Positions 51,989 to 61,493 are shown, counted from the first letter of the stretch. The stretch: 64,000 bases of DNA from Pantoea deleyi (GCF_022647325.1 NZ_CP071405.1:1984001-2048000); one strand, 5' to 3'. A program made the numbers and translations. Notes: generated by a model not told the origin, from the sequence alone.

Positions 51989-53491
51989 TCAGGCGCCTGG
52001 ATCGATATCTTTAATGGCATAACGGGCGATGTTCTCTTCGGTGATCGCGCTGCCGGTTAACTCTTTGGTTATCCGTCCCTCGCGCATCACCAGCACCCGA
52101 TCCGAGATGCGGATGATCTCCGTCATCTCCGACGACACCACCACAATCGCTTTGCCCGCCTGGGCCAGTTTTTCAATCAGATGATAGATCTCTGACTTGG
52201 CCCCGATGTCGATGCCGCGCGTCGGCTCATCAAACAGGAACACCTCCGCATCCGCGGCTACCCAGCGGCCGATGATCACCTTCTGCTGGTTGCCGCCGCT
52301 CAGCGTGCCGATGGGCTTTTCGATGTCGAGCGGCCGCAGGCGCAGATCGCCCATCACCCGCAGCGCCTCGCGGCCCAGCCGGGACTGACTGATCAGGCCC
52401 GCCGCCGTGAAGCGATGCATCGACGGCAGCGCCATGTTCATCTTCACCGCCCGCTCTTTGATGATGCCCTCTTTTTTACGATCTTCGGGCACCAGGCCGA
52501 TGCCGGCCTGAATCGCGGCGCGCACGCTGTGATTCCTGACCGCCCTGCCGTTAACGCTCACGGTGCCGCGGGTTCGTCTGTCGATACCGGCGATCAGTTT
52601 CAGCAGTTCGGTGCGGCCCGCGCCGACCAGTCCGGCCACGCCCAGCACCTCGCCCGCCCGCACGCTGAAGCTGGCAGAGACCACCTCGCTGCCGCGCGTC
52701 AGATCCTCGACCCGCAGCACTTCGCGGTCGCTGACGAACGCCTGATGGTCGAGCTTGTCGATCTTCCGTCCGACCATTCTGGCGACGATGCTCTCCTCAT
52801 CCTCATCGCTGATGTTGACCACGCCGACCTGCCTGCCGTCACGCATGATGGTGGCGCGGTCACAGACCCGGAAAATCTCATTCATCTTGTGCGACACGTA
52901 GATCAGCGAAACCCCGGTCGCTTTGAGATCGCCGATCAGTTCTGCCAGGCGGTCAAACTCGCGCGGCGTCAGGCTGGAGGTCGGCTCGTCCATGGCGATG
53001 ATGCGGGCGTTATCCAGCAGCGCGCGGGCAATCTCCACGATCTGCTGCTGCGACACCTTGAGGTTTCTGATTGGCGTGTCGGGATCGATGGTCGGATCCA
53101 GCGTCTTCAGAATCAGGGTGGCGCGCGCCAGCTGCGCTTTTTTATCGACCCACATCCCCCCGGCGCGGGTCAGCGGGCGGCCCAGAAACATGTTCTGCGC
53201 CACAGAAAGCTCAGGCACATGCTGCAGTTCCTGGTGGATCATCGCGATCCCGGCCTGACGGGCGCTGAGCGGCGAGCGGATCTGAACCGGACTGCCGTTG
53301 ACGCTGATCTCACCGCTGTCCGCACCGCGCACGCCGGAGAGAATATTCAGCAGGGTGGATTTCCCCGCGCCGTTTTCCCCAATCAGCGCATGCACCTCAC
53401 CGGGCCGCACCGAGAAATCGACATCCTGCAGCGCGGCGGCGTTACCGTAACTTTTGCTGATGCCGCGCATCGTTAAGCGAAACTCTTCCAT
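51989..53491 (-). CDS. Sugar ABC transporter ATP-binding protein, RbsA type
   Basis: 500-residue ATPase with two nucleotide-binding domains in tandem, as in RbsA/MglA. Domain 1: Walker A GENGAGKST at about residue 39, signature VSQQQIVEIARAL, Walker B IIAMDEPTSSL. Domain 2 has a degenerate Walker A (VAGLVGAGRTELLKL near 285), normal for this family, then SGGNQQKVIIGRW and FLFDEPTRGIDIG. Start ATG 53491 was preferred over an upstream open frame that runs into the receptor gene. Energises uptake of the operon's sugar. Confidence 0.92.
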   Translation of the reverse strand: MEEFRLTMRGISKSYGNAAALQDVDFSVRPGEVHALIGENGAGKSTLLNILSGVRGADSGEISVNGSPVQIRSPLSARQAGIAMIHQELQHVPELSVAQNMFLGRPLTRAGGMWVDKKAQLARATLILKTLDPTIDPDTPIRNLKVSQQQIVEIARALLDNARIIAMDEPTSSLTPREFDRLAELIGDLKATGVSLIYVSHKMNEIFRVCDRATIMRDGRQVGVVNISDEDEESIVARMVGRKIDKLDHQAFVSDREVLRVEDLTRGSEVVSASFSVRAGEVLGVAGLVGAGRTELLKLIAGIDRRTRGTVSVNGRAVRNHSVRAAIQAGIGLVPEDRKKEGIIKERAVKMNMALPSMHRFTAAGLISQSRLGREALRVMGDLRLRPLDIEKPIGTLSGGNQQKVIIGRWVAADAEVFLFDEPTRGIDIGAKSEIYHLIEKLAQAGKAIVVVSSEMTEIIRISDRVLVMREGRITKELTGSAITEENIARYAIKDIDPGA

Positions 53492-53507
53492 ACCCGCTCC
53501 CGCTGAC

Positions 53508-54548
53508 TTACTGCTGCGCCAGCAACTGACGCAGCCGGTTGTTGTCTTTGGTGGAGAACGCATCGACGTTCTCTTTGGTGATCAGCGCCTGCGGTGTGGA
53601 TACCACGCGCGACAGCTTCTGACCGTTGATCAGACGGATCATTACGTCCATCGCCACTTCGCCGGTCAGCACCGGGAAACTGTCCACCGTGCCGGTGAGT
53701 TCACCGCGCTTGATGGAGGCGTAGGCATCAGAGATGCCGTCAGTGCCGAAGATGGCAACCTGTGACGCTTTGTTCTGTGCGCGCACCGCTTCCACCACGC
53801 CCAGCGCCATGGTGTCGTTGTTGGCGTAGAAGCCGATCAGGTCGGGATGCTGCTGAAGAATGGTCGAGGCGGCATTAAAGGCCTGCTCGCGGCTCCAGTT
53901 GGCTGGCACGCTGGCAACAATCGTGAACTTACCGGCCGTCGCCAGCGTCTCTTTGAAGCCACGGGTACGCTGTCCGGCGGCATAGACGCCCGGCTGCCCC
54001 TCAATTACCGCCACCTTGCCACCCTGCGGATGGTGCTGGATAAACCACTTCGCCACCCGCACGCCGTTATCTTTCTGAACGTTACCCACGTAGTAACGCG
54101 CATTCGGCATCACCGCATCATTCACGTTGACTACCGGGATCTTTTTGCTGCTGGCACTCTCCAGCGCAGGCTCCAGGTTGATGTCGGTCTGAGGCGACAC
54201 CAGCAGGCCGTTGAAGCCCTGCGAAATCAGCGTTTCGGCGATCGACAGCTGGCCAAGCTGGTCATCTTCATTGGCCGCCGCCTGATAGGCCACGGTGAAG
54301 CCATACTTCTTCGCGACGTTCTGGTAGCCCTCGCCGAGCGAACGCCAGTATTCATTGGTCAGGGTCTTGGAGACACCGCCAATCTTCAGCGATTTATCGA
54401 CTTTCGGCAGTGCGCCATATTTGCTGTCGAGCTGGGTCCAGTCGGTGCGATCCGGTTCGGTGTCGGACTGCAGCGGTGCCAGCTCGGCCGCATAGACGGT
54501 GCTGTAGAGCAGTGAGGAGGCGATAACAGCGAGCAGGAGTTTTTTCAT
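53508..54548 (-). CDS. Periplasmic sugar-binding protein, RbsB/type I family
   Basis: 346 residues; signal peptide MKKLLLAVIASSLLYSTVYA. The mature domain is a two-lobed type I receptor (GGVSKTLTNEYWRSLGEGYQNVAKKYGF at the start of lobe 1; PQTDINLEPALESASSKKIPVVNVNDAV; GFYANNDTMALGVVEAVRAQNKASQVAIFGTDG). Closest in pattern to receptors of less common sugars rather than RbsB itself. 16 bases separate it from the ATPase gene. Ligand unknown. Confidence 0.9.
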   Translation of the reverse strand: MKKLLLAVIASSLLYSTVYAAELAPLQSDTEPDRTDWTQLDSKYGALPKVDKSLKIGGVSKTLTNEYWRSLGEGYQNVAKKYGFTVAYQAAANEDDQLGQLSIAETLISQGFNGLLVSPQTDINLEPALESASSKKIPVVNVNDAVMPNARYYVGNVQKDNGVRVAKWFIQHHPQGGKVAVIEGQPGVYAAGQRTRGFKETLATAGKFTIVASVPANWSREQAFNAASTILQQHPDLIGFYANNDTMALGVVEAVRAQNKASQVAIFGTDGISDAYASIKRGELTGTVDSFPVLTGEVAMDVMIRLINGQKLSRVVSTPQALITKENVDAFSTKDNNRLRQLLAQQ

Positions 54549-54605
54549 TTTTATATTCTCAGCATGTTGGGTAGGGTTTTTTTATGTTATCGGCTGGATC
54601 AGCCG

Positions 54606-55586
54606 TTATCGCGCCAGCAGAATGTCATTGACGATCTGCTGGGAGGCGACCGCATCCTGGCGCTCAATGGCCGCCAGTAATGCCGTGTTGCCGTGCAGCT
54701 GATCGCACAGCCGCAGCAGCCGGGTCACTGTCGCGATGTTGCTTTCTGCTTCCCGGATGGGGTCCAGCCCGCTGGCGTCCGGGAAGGTGTCGAAGTAATA
54801 GGCCCCACGATAGCCGTCACGCTGCATCTGCCAGAGAAACTCCAGCGTGGCGCGCGGGTTGACGGAGCCGACCATCAGGCCGTCGTCGCGCTTGCCCCAG
54901 CCGTCGTTCAGGTCCAGCCCCAGCAGCCGTGAACGCCGTGCCACCATCGCGGCGGCGTAAGCCGGCACCTCGTTGGCAAACAGTACGTGCGCAAAGTCGA
55001 GCGTGATCCCTAGGTTGGGGCAGCCCGCCTCTTCCACTGCCAGCAGGCAGGTGGTGGCGTTAGGGAAGATGCTATAGGCGCGCGGCTCGTTGGGTTTGTA
55101 TTCGATGCTGACATCGACATCCGGCGCATACTCCGCCACTTCCCGCACGGCGCTGACGGCATCCTCCCAGATCTTCTTATAGTCCGCCTGGAAGCAGTAA
55201 TCGAAACCATCCTGCCCCATCCACAGCGTCATCAGCCGTGAACCGAACTCCCGACCCGCATCGATGCCGCGTTTGGTCAGCTCGATCGCCTCGCGACGCA
55301 CTTTTGCATCCGGATGGGTAAAGGCACCGATTTTGAACTGCGGGGCGTCCCAGCGCATCTGCATGCCGTTGACGGCCAGGCCTGCATCCTCAATCGCCTG
55401 ACGCAGCGTGGGAATGTCGCTGGTGAGGTGCTGTGGAAAATTGAGATCGAGATGCGTTAAACCCTTTACCTTACCGGCACGGGCCACCATCTGCAGGACA
55501 GAGGGCTTGCCCTGCTGATCGGGCCAGTAGAGGTGCGCGCCCGAGGCGAATGAGTTGAGACGGGTTGCAAATTTCAGTTCCGACAT
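54606..55586 (-). CDS. Sugar isomerase/epimerase, xylose isomerase-like TIM barrel
   Basis: 326-residue AP-endonuclease-2/xylose-isomerase-like barrel. Metal ligands of this fold are visible in VSIEYKPNEPRAYSI (Glu, near residue 152), LGITLDFAHVLFANE (Asp/His, near 185), LDLNDGWGKRDDGL (Asp, near 220) and the C-terminal YYFDTFPDASG. It probably converts the imported aldose and ketose before phosphorylation by the PfkB kinase. Start ATG 55586 follows AAGGA; a TTG three codons earlier is unlikely. First gene of the six-gene operon. Confidence 0.85.
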   Translation of the reverse strand: MSELKFATRLNSFASGAHLYWPDQQGKPSVLQMVARAGKVKGLTHLDLNFPQHLTSDIPTLRQAIEDAGLAVNGMQMRWDAPQFKIGAFTHPDAKVRREAIELTKRGIDAGREFGSRLMTLWMGQDGFDYCFQADYKKIWEDAVSAVREVAEYAPDVDVSIEYKPNEPRAYSIFPNATTCLLAVEEAGCPNLGITLDFAHVLFANEVPAYAAAMVARRSRLLGLDLNDGWGKRDDGLMVGSVNPRATLEFLWQMQRDGYRGAYYFDTFPDASGLDPIREAESNIATVTRLLRLCDQLHGNTALLAAIERQDAVASQQIVNDILLAR

Positions 55587-55610
55587 AGGGGTCAATCCTT
55601 CAGAGAGCGT

Positions 55611-55650
55611 ATTGTGAAGTACTTTTCATATTCACGATTAATTGTGAAGT
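55611..55650. promoter_or_regulatory. Probable operator of the sugar operon
   Basis: ATTGTGAAGT occurs twice (55611-55620 and 55641-55650), exactly 30 bp apart, with an inverted TTCAC (55631-55635) between. The pair lies 25-64 bases upstream of the isomerase ATG, in the only A+T-rich part of the gap, and is the best candidate for RpiR binding. Confidence 0.55.
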
Positions 55651-55843
55651 TATGTATTAATCTACGCCTCGCCACTGAATGCGCAAGCCTGCCGGGCGGA
55701 GCAAATTACCAAACTGCGAGAGCTGTCACGAAATAGTTTCAGGGCGTGATTAAGCCAGCCGCGCGGCAGACTGGAGGGATCGGTTGTGAATACAGCAGGT
55801 TGCGGCAGAAAAGCGGAGGGAAGAGAGGCTGGCGGCGATGACG

Positions 55844-55873
55844 AAAAAAGCTGAGCGCCGGGCGGCGCTCAGC
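55844..55873 (-). terminator. Rho-independent terminator of gcd
   Basis: On the minus strand a perfect 10-bp stem GCTGAGCGCC / GGCGCTCAGC with a 4-base loop followed by six T, nine bases after the gcd stop. Confidence 0.9.
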
Positions 55874-55882
55874 GGATCAGGA

Positions 55883-58237
55883 TTATTTCAGCCGGAAAGC
55901 GACCACGCTGTCGCCTGCCGTGGTGCCCAGTGAGCCGTGACCGCCTGCGGCAATCACCACATACTGTTTGCCATCTTTACCCATAAAGGTGGAAGGCGTG
56001 GCCTGAGCACCGGCGCTCAGCTCGGTCTGCCACAGCAGTTCGCCGGTGGTGCTGTCGTAGGCACGGAAATAGTTGTCTGCCGTGGCCCCGTGGAACACCA
56101 GATCACCGGCCGTCAGCAGCGGGCCGCCGTGCGCGACCATTCCCATCGGGAAGCCGAGCGGGAAACGGCCAGGCAGGAAGCTGGTCTTCAGGTTGCGGGT
56201 CGTCCCCACGCGGCGCAGCCATTCGGTTTTGCCGGTCGTCAGATCCACCCCGACCATCCGGCCCCACGGTGGCGCGACGCAGGGGATCCCCAGGCCCGAC
56301 GCCATCTGCTGGATGTGAATCGCATACTCACCGTGGAAGTTTTCGTTCCAGTACGGTGTGCCATCTTTGGTGAAGGTGCGCTGGGTTTCGGTTTCCGGGG
56401 TGCGTTTGATCAGGTTGTACTTGTAAGCCAGGCGCACCGGCGCGGCAATCAGCATCTGACGCTGCGGATCGACCGCCACAGATCCCCAGTTAAAGACGCC
56501 GATATTGCCCGGGAAGATCAGCGAGCCGGCTTCCGTTGGCGGCGTCCACGGGTTGCCGTCATAACGCAGCTTGCGGAAGGTGGTGCGACAGGCCATCTGA
56601 TCAAATGGCGTGATGCCCCACATGGATTTCTCCGTCAGCGGCGCCGGAATAAAGTTCAGGCTGGAGACCGGCTGGGTCGGCGCATACTGCTCGCCTTTGA
56701 TGCCCTCTACAGAGACCTTAACCTGCTCCACCGGATAGACCGGCTGACCGGTCAGGCGGTTCAGCACAAACAGGTTGCCGGTTTTGGTCGGCAGGATCAC
56801 CGCCGGTTGCGGCGTGCCCTGATAGGTGATATCCACCAGCGACGGCTGCGACGGGTTGTCACGGTCCCAGAGATCGTGATTCGAACTCTGGTAGCGCCAC
56901 TTAAAGGCTCCGGTTTTCAGGTCCAGCGCCACCAGCGCATCCCGGAACTTCTCGGTATTGCTGGCGGGATCGCGGTCAAAACCGACCTCATCCGGCGAGG
57001 CGTTACCAAAGGGCACGTAGACCAGACCATTCTTCAGGTCAGCGCTCAGGGTCGCCCAGGCGACCGGGGTATCCTGCGGATAGGTCGCGCCCTGGGCGAT
57101 CGGCGCGGTGTTCTCCGGATTCGCCGGATCGAAGTTCCAGACCAGACGACCGCTGACGGCATCATAGGCGCGGATCACGCCCGACGGGTTGCCGCTGTGG
57201 AAGCCGTTATCCATCACCGAGCCGCCGAGGATCACCAGGTTGCCCGCCACCAGCGGCGCTGCGGTCTGCATCAGCGCGTGCGGACGCACCTCACCCATGC
57301 CAGCGCGCAGGTTGACCACACCGTTGTCACCAAAGTCCGCGCAGGGTTTACCGGTGTCTGCATCCAGCGCCAGCAGGCGGGCATCGGTCGTGGCGTTGAA
57401 GATACGCCTGCGGCACAGCGCCGGCGCAGCATCTGTCTGCGCCTGGGCCTGCCCGGCGTCGTAATAACTCACGCCGCGGCAGGTCTGATGCTGCTGCAGG
57501 TAGGAGCGGTTTTTATCCGGTGCGGTTTTCCACTTCACCGCCCCGGTTTCCGGGTCGAGCGCGTGGACTTCGTTGTGCGGCGTACAGAAGTAGAGCATGC
57601 CGTTGGCTTTCAGCGGCGTCGCTTCGAAGGTGTATTCGGTGGCATCGTCATCCTGACGCAGATCGCCGGTGTGGTAGGTCCAGGCCACTTCCAGATTGTT
57701 GACGTTATCGCGGGTAATCTGCTTCAGCGCTGAGAAGCGCTGGCCATCGGTGGTGCCGCCATAGGCGCTCCACTCGTCAGCAGCACCGCCGGTGGCGGCA
57801 CTCTGGCGCGGCGTGGTGATAGTGCCCTGCTGCGGCAGCGGATCGTAGAAGCAGAGGCCGATAACCAGCAGCACCATCAGCCCGACCGTCCCGCCGAGCA
57901 GAGGATGAAAGCGGCGCTGTCCCTGATAGAGCGGGCGCACCACCCACGGCAGAGCCAGCCAGAGACCCAGCAGACCAAAGAGATCACCACGCGGGATCCA
58001 CTGCCATTTATCGAAGCCCACTTCCTGGATAATCCAGAACAGGGTAATCCACATCAGCAAGGCATAAAGCGTCAGCGCACTGCGTCGGTTCAGCAGCAGC
58101 AGTATCGCGCTGACCAGCACCCCCGCGCCCATGGCGGCGTAAAACGCGCTGCCGCCGGCTGACAGAAGCTCTCCTCCCATGTACATCAGGGCAACGGCAA
58201 ATATCACCATGATTATACTGGTTAATTTATTTATCAT
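55883..58237 (-). CDS. gcd: PQQ-dependent membrane glucose dehydrogenase
   Basis: 784-residue quinoprotein that oxidises glucose to gluconolactone in the periplasm and passes electrons to ubiquinone. About five N-terminal helices (residues 5-145) anchor it; the eight-bladed propeller begins at EWSAYGGTTDGQRFSALKQI. PQQ/substrate-site blocks include SSNHDLWDRDNPSQPSLVDI, KTGNLFVLNRLTGQPV, GSVAVDPQRQMLIAAP and the C-terminal AAGGHGSLGTTAGDSVVAF. Start ATG 58237 follows GAGG; an in-frame ATG nine codons upstream exists. PQQ biosynthesis genes are not in the window. Feeds gluconate to the sugar-acid dehydrogenase at 38.5-41.9 kb. Confidence 0.94.
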   Translation of the reverse strand: MINKLTSIIMVIFAVALMYMGGELLSAGGSAFYAAMGAGVLVSAILLLLNRRSALTLYALLMWITLFWIIQEVGFDKWQWIPRGDLFGLLGLWLALPWVVRPLYQGQRRFHPLLGGTVGLMVLLVIGLCFYDPLPQQGTITTPRQSAATGGAADEWSAYGGTTDGQRFSALKQITRDNVNNLEVAWTYHTGDLRQDDDATEYTFEATPLKANGMLYFCTPHNEVHALDPETGAVKWKTAPDKNRSYLQQHQTCRGVSYYDAGQAQAQTDAAPALCRRRIFNATTDARLLALDADTGKPCADFGDNGVVNLRAGMGEVRPHALMQTAAPLVAGNLVILGGSVMDNGFHSGNPSGVIRAYDAVSGRLVWNFDPANPENTAPIAQGATYPQDTPVAWATLSADLKNGLVYVPFGNASPDEVGFDRDPASNTEKFRDALVALDLKTGAFKWRYQSSNHDLWDRDNPSQPSLVDITYQGTPQPAVILPTKTGNLFVLNRLTGQPVYPVEQVKVSVEGIKGEQYAPTQPVSSLNFIPAPLTEKSMWGITPFDQMACRTTFRKLRYDGNPWTPPTEAGSLIFPGNIGVFNWGSVAVDPQRQMLIAAPVRLAYKYNLIKRTPETETQRTFTKDGTPYWNENFHGEYAIHIQQMASGLGIPCVAPPWGRMVGVDLTTGKTEWLRRVGTTRNLKTSFLPGRFPLGFPMGMVAHGGPLLTAGDLVFHGATADNYFRAYDSTTGELLWQTELSAGAQATPSTFMGKDGKQYVVIAAGGHGSLGTTAGDSVVAFRLK

Positions 58238-58908
58238 GATCCATCCTCGGGTCATTAGCGGCAATCACAAAAATTAATTTGCATACATATTTTCAACGAG
58301 ATTTTAACTTATGTATCAAATATGTAAAAACATGCCGAAGTGTAAATGGTTAGAAATATTTATTATAAATTCAGCCGTTATGCGGGCTGCGGCGGCTTTT
58401 TTTCGCCTCTGAACGGCTGATATCGCGATATTCATCACAATAAATTAACGATAGTCGGCACATGACCGCATCTTTTGTTCAAAGCCGATCAAATATCAGA
58501 CAAGCGGCGCTTCAGTAACCCGCGCTTAAGTCCGCGCGCAGAGCGGGAATAAGTATCAAATAATCGTAATGGTTTATCGCTTCGGTGGCGCAGAGACTCT
58601 TATTGCTGAAACCGGCAAAGCCATGTCGATGCGGTGATTAATGATGCAGATACCCCCCCTCCCCGGGGTGTCAATGCTTTTTGCCCTATTAAAACTGGCA
58701 GTTGATTTTGCTCACCTGCGATTTATTTAACGACAATTACCATTGAGAACAGATTAATAAACCGCGCGATTCTTTCACTGATTTGGATTTAAGATATTCC
58801 GCAGCGGGATGCCGCATATATCTGTGTTATCGTCCGTTAATATTCTTATTATTTATCCGGCCGTCAGGCGGGATTTTCTCTGGCAGCAATACACCAGGCA
58901 GGTAAACT
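58238..58908. other. A+T-rich divergent intergenic region, gcd / GT-D gene
   Basis: 671 bases, clearly A+T-richer than the surroundings between 58260 and 58500 and again from 58680 to 58860. Both promoters should lie here. A CCCTCCCC octamer at 58657-58664 fits the FtsK-site polarity right of dif. No open frame here looks like a gene. Confidence 0.5.
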
Positions 58909-59922
58909 ATGTCCGCACTTCACGCGATATATCGCAAGTTCCGCTTTCCGTTTAAGTTCATTCATGCCGCTATACGCTACCCTGCTGCGCAGGCGCGCGT
59001 CAGACGTTATTCCGTCATGTCAATTGAGGAAACTATCGATCTGTTATTACGCGACCCAACGTTATCGCTGGCCCGATATGGCGACGGCGAACTGGAAATG
59101 ACACGCTATAAAAACATCGGTTTCCAGCCCTTTAATCCGGAACTGTCAGCGCGGCTGAAGGGCGTGCTGCAGCACGGCGCGGCAGCCAGTCCGAACTGCC
59201 TGATCTGTCTGCCGGATGCGTTTCGCACTACCCGAAATATGCGCAGCGGATCGGCCCTGTTCTGGTTCTTTCATAAATCGTTTTACTTTAAAAATTATGA
59301 GTCTCTGCTGAATAAACAGTACCGTTACGGAAATACTTCGGTGACCCGTCCTTATCACGATTATAAAGGCAAGCAACTCTCCGCCAAAATATTTGACAAG
59401 TTTAAACAGCTTTATCGTCATCGCCGGGTTTTAATTGTGGAAGGCAGCGGCACGCGCCTGGGATTAGGCAACGATTTACTGGACGGAGCCCGTGAAGTGA
59501 AAAGAATTACCACGCTGAACCGTAATGCCTTTTCCGTTTATGACGCGCTGTTTAATGCCGTTCTAGCCCATGCCGTTAATTTCGATCTGGTCCTGATTTC
59601 ATTAGGGCCGACCGCCACGGTGCTGGCGCATGATTTAAGTCAGCACGGGATCCGCTGTATCGACAGCGGCCACGTCGATATTGAATATGAGTGGATGCTG
59701 GCCAGTGCCACCCACAAAATCAAGGTGGAAGGCAAAAATGTGAATGAGGCGGGCGTTCTGTTAGGCGAACAGACCTGCGTGGCGGACATCACCTATCAGC
59801 AGCAGATCCTGCAGCATGTGGGCGACGTTCCGGCGCGAACCGTGCCAGCGCCCGAGGCGTTAGCAGACGCGGCGGTCGTTCCCCTGCCGCATCCCGGCCG
59901 CACCGGCCATCACGCCGCCTGA
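58909..59922 (+). CDS. GT-D fold glycosyltransferase domain protein
   Basis: 337 residues. The core matches the GT-D (DUF1792) family: SLARYGDGELEMT near residue 54, RVLIVEGSGTRLGLGNDLL near 173, LVLISLGPTATVLAHDLSQHGIRCIDSGHVDIEYEWML near 228 with the conserved acidic DxE. Known members add a sugar to O-linked glycans on serine-rich proteins or act in capsule synthesis. This gene is isolated, with an A+T-rich front and a Pro/Ala/His-rich tail that does not fit the family. Donor and acceptor unknown; horizontal origin is possible. Confidence 0.78.
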   Translation: MSALHAIYRKFRFPFKFIHAAIRYPAAQARVRRYSVMSIEETIDLLLRDPTLSLARYGDGELEMTRYKNIGFQPFNPELSARLKGVLQHGAAASPNCLICLPDAFRTTRNMRSGSALFWFFHKSFYFKNYESLLNKQYRYGNTSVTRPYHDYKGKQLSAKIFDKFKQLYRHRRVLIVEGSGTRLGLGNDLLDGAREVKRITTLNRNAFSVYDALFNAVLAHAVNFDLVLISLGPTATVLAHDLSQHGIRCIDSGHVDIEYEWMLASATHKIKVEGKNVNEAGVLLGEQTCVADITYQQQILQHVGDVPARTVPAPEALADAAVVPLPHPGRTGHHAA

Positions 59923-60111
59923 GGATCCCCATCGGCAGGCAAAGGCTGCACCGCATTGATGCGCAGGCGAATAATTAGCGGGATCAGCGCCCGCCGTTCA
60001 GCCCGTGCCGGGCGGCAAGCCGCCCCGTCAGCCGTGCCTTTTGGGGTCTGTCACGGTTCCGGCACCAAATTTGCTTTACCTCTCCTGACACCGTTCATCA
60101 GGAGATGTGAA

Positions 60112-61434
60112 ATGAAACCGAGCCGTTACCGTTACACCCTGTTTTCACTGCTGTTCCTGATCGCGCTGATCAACTACATCGATCGCGGCGCCCTCTCCTT
60201 TGCTGCTAATGCGATTGCGGCAGAGTATCACTTCAGTAAAGTCCAGCTCGGCGCCGTGCTGGGCTATTTCGGCTTTGGTTATCTGCTGGGTTCGCTGTGC
60301 GGCGGCTTTCTTGCCGACCGCATCGGCACCAAAAAGGTCTGGCTGCTGGCGGGCGTGCTCTGGTCGCTGCTGGAGATCGCCACCGCCTGGGCCGGTGAGC
60401 TGGGCATGGCGCTGTTTGGCGGCTCGGCCATTATGGGCTTCGCGGCGCTGCGCATCCTGTTTGGTTTTGCCGAAGGTCCCGCCTATGCGCTGATGAACAA
60501 GACCATTGCGCACTGGGCACCGGACAACGAGCGCGGGTTCGCGCTGGGGATCGGCCTGCTCTCGACTCAGGTTGGCGCACTGCTGACCGCCCCGATCGCG
60601 GTGGGCCTGCTGCTGCTGACCCACGACTGGCGCATGATGTTTATCCTGCTGGGGATCTTCTCCCTGCTGGCGATGCTGCTGTTTGCCCGCACCTTCAGCG
60701 ACAGCCCGGACCGGAGCCGCTTCACCAACGCTGCCGAGCGCGCGCTGATCCGGGACGGTCAGCGTCGCAGCGCGGGCGACAGCGTGCCTCTGCCCTGGTG
60801 GCGCTTCTTTACCAGCCGGACGCTGGTCTGCAACGCGCTGGGCTATTTCTCCTTCCTCTACATCACCTTCACGCTGGTGACCTGGATGCCGAAGTACCTG
60901 CAGGATAATTTCCATTACGACCTGCACTCGCTATGGTACGTCGCGATGATCCCCTGGAGCGGCGCCTGCATCACGGTGCTGCTGGGCGGCCGTATCGCCG
61001 ATACCCTGCTGGCCCGGTTCCGTAATCTGCGACTGGCGCGCAATCTGTTCGCTGCCGTCACGCTGTGCGGCACCGCCTCCTGCTTTATGGCCATTCCCTA
61101 TATGGGATCTGCCGCCGGGATCATCGCCCTGATGACGCTGGGCAATGCGCTGAATGCGCTGGTAAACAATGTCTACTGGTCGGTGGTGATCGATGTGACC
61201 CCTAAAGCCTCAGTCGGCACCTACAGCGGCATGACGCTGGCGATTGCCAACCTGGCCGCGATCATCTCGCCGATGCTCTGCGGCTGGCTGGCGGAATATC
61301 ACGGCTATAACGCCATGTTTACGGTGACGGCGCTGATCGCGTTTGGCAGTATGCTGGCGATGACGCTGCTGCAGCCGGAAAAGCCATTGGTGGCCGAAAC
61401 GCAGCCCGCCACGGCGGAGGTGACGACCGCCTGA
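60112..61434 (+). CDS. MFS transporter, ACS (anion:cation symporter) family
   Basis: 440-residue, 12-helix inner-membrane transporter. It opens with RYRYTLFSLLFLIALINYIDRGALSFA and shows motif A GGFLADRIGTKKV near residue 75 and FGFAEGPAYALMNK near 120, typical of the hexuronate/glucarate/phthalate permease group. Start ATG 60112 follows AGGAG; the frame is open further upstream but without homology. The substrate, probably an organic acid, is unknown; the neighbours give no pathway context. Confidence 0.87.
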   Translation: MKPSRYRYTLFSLLFLIALINYIDRGALSFAANAIAAEYHFSKVQLGAVLGYFGFGYLLGSLCGGFLADRIGTKKVWLLAGVLWSLLEIATAWAGELGMALFGGSAIMGFAALRILFGFAEGPAYALMNKTIAHWAPDNERGFALGIGLLSTQVGALLTAPIAVGLLLLTHDWRMMFILLGIFSLLAMLLFARTFSDSPDRSRFTNAAERALIRDGQRRSAGDSVPLPWWRFFTSRTLVCNALGYFSFLYITFTLVTWMPKYLQDNFHYDLHSLWYVAMIPWSGACITVLLGGRIADTLLARFRNLRLARNLFAAVTLCGTASCFMAIPYMGSAAGIIALMTLGNALNALVNNVYWSVVIDVTPKASVGTYSGMTLAIANLAAIISPMLCGWLAEYHGYNAMFTVTALIAFGSMLAMTLLQPEKPLVAETQPATAEVTTA

Positions 61435-61468
61435 ACGCGTCTGCTGAGCGTTATCGTGAGAAACCTGA

Positions 61469-61490
61469 GCCGCCCACCGGGCGGCTTTTT
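61469..61490 (+). terminator. Rho-independent terminator of the ACS transporter gene
   Basis: GCCGCCC-ACC-GGGCGGC followed by TTTTT, 35 bases after the stop; it lies just before the facing NCS1 gene. Confidence 0.92.
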
Positions 61491-61493
61491 GCG

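Noticed and set aside
49265..53491. Naming the genes rbsK, rbsC and rbsA
   Set aside because: There is no rbsD, the regulator is RpiR-type rather than LacI-type RbsR, and an isomerase is present; another sugar is more likely.
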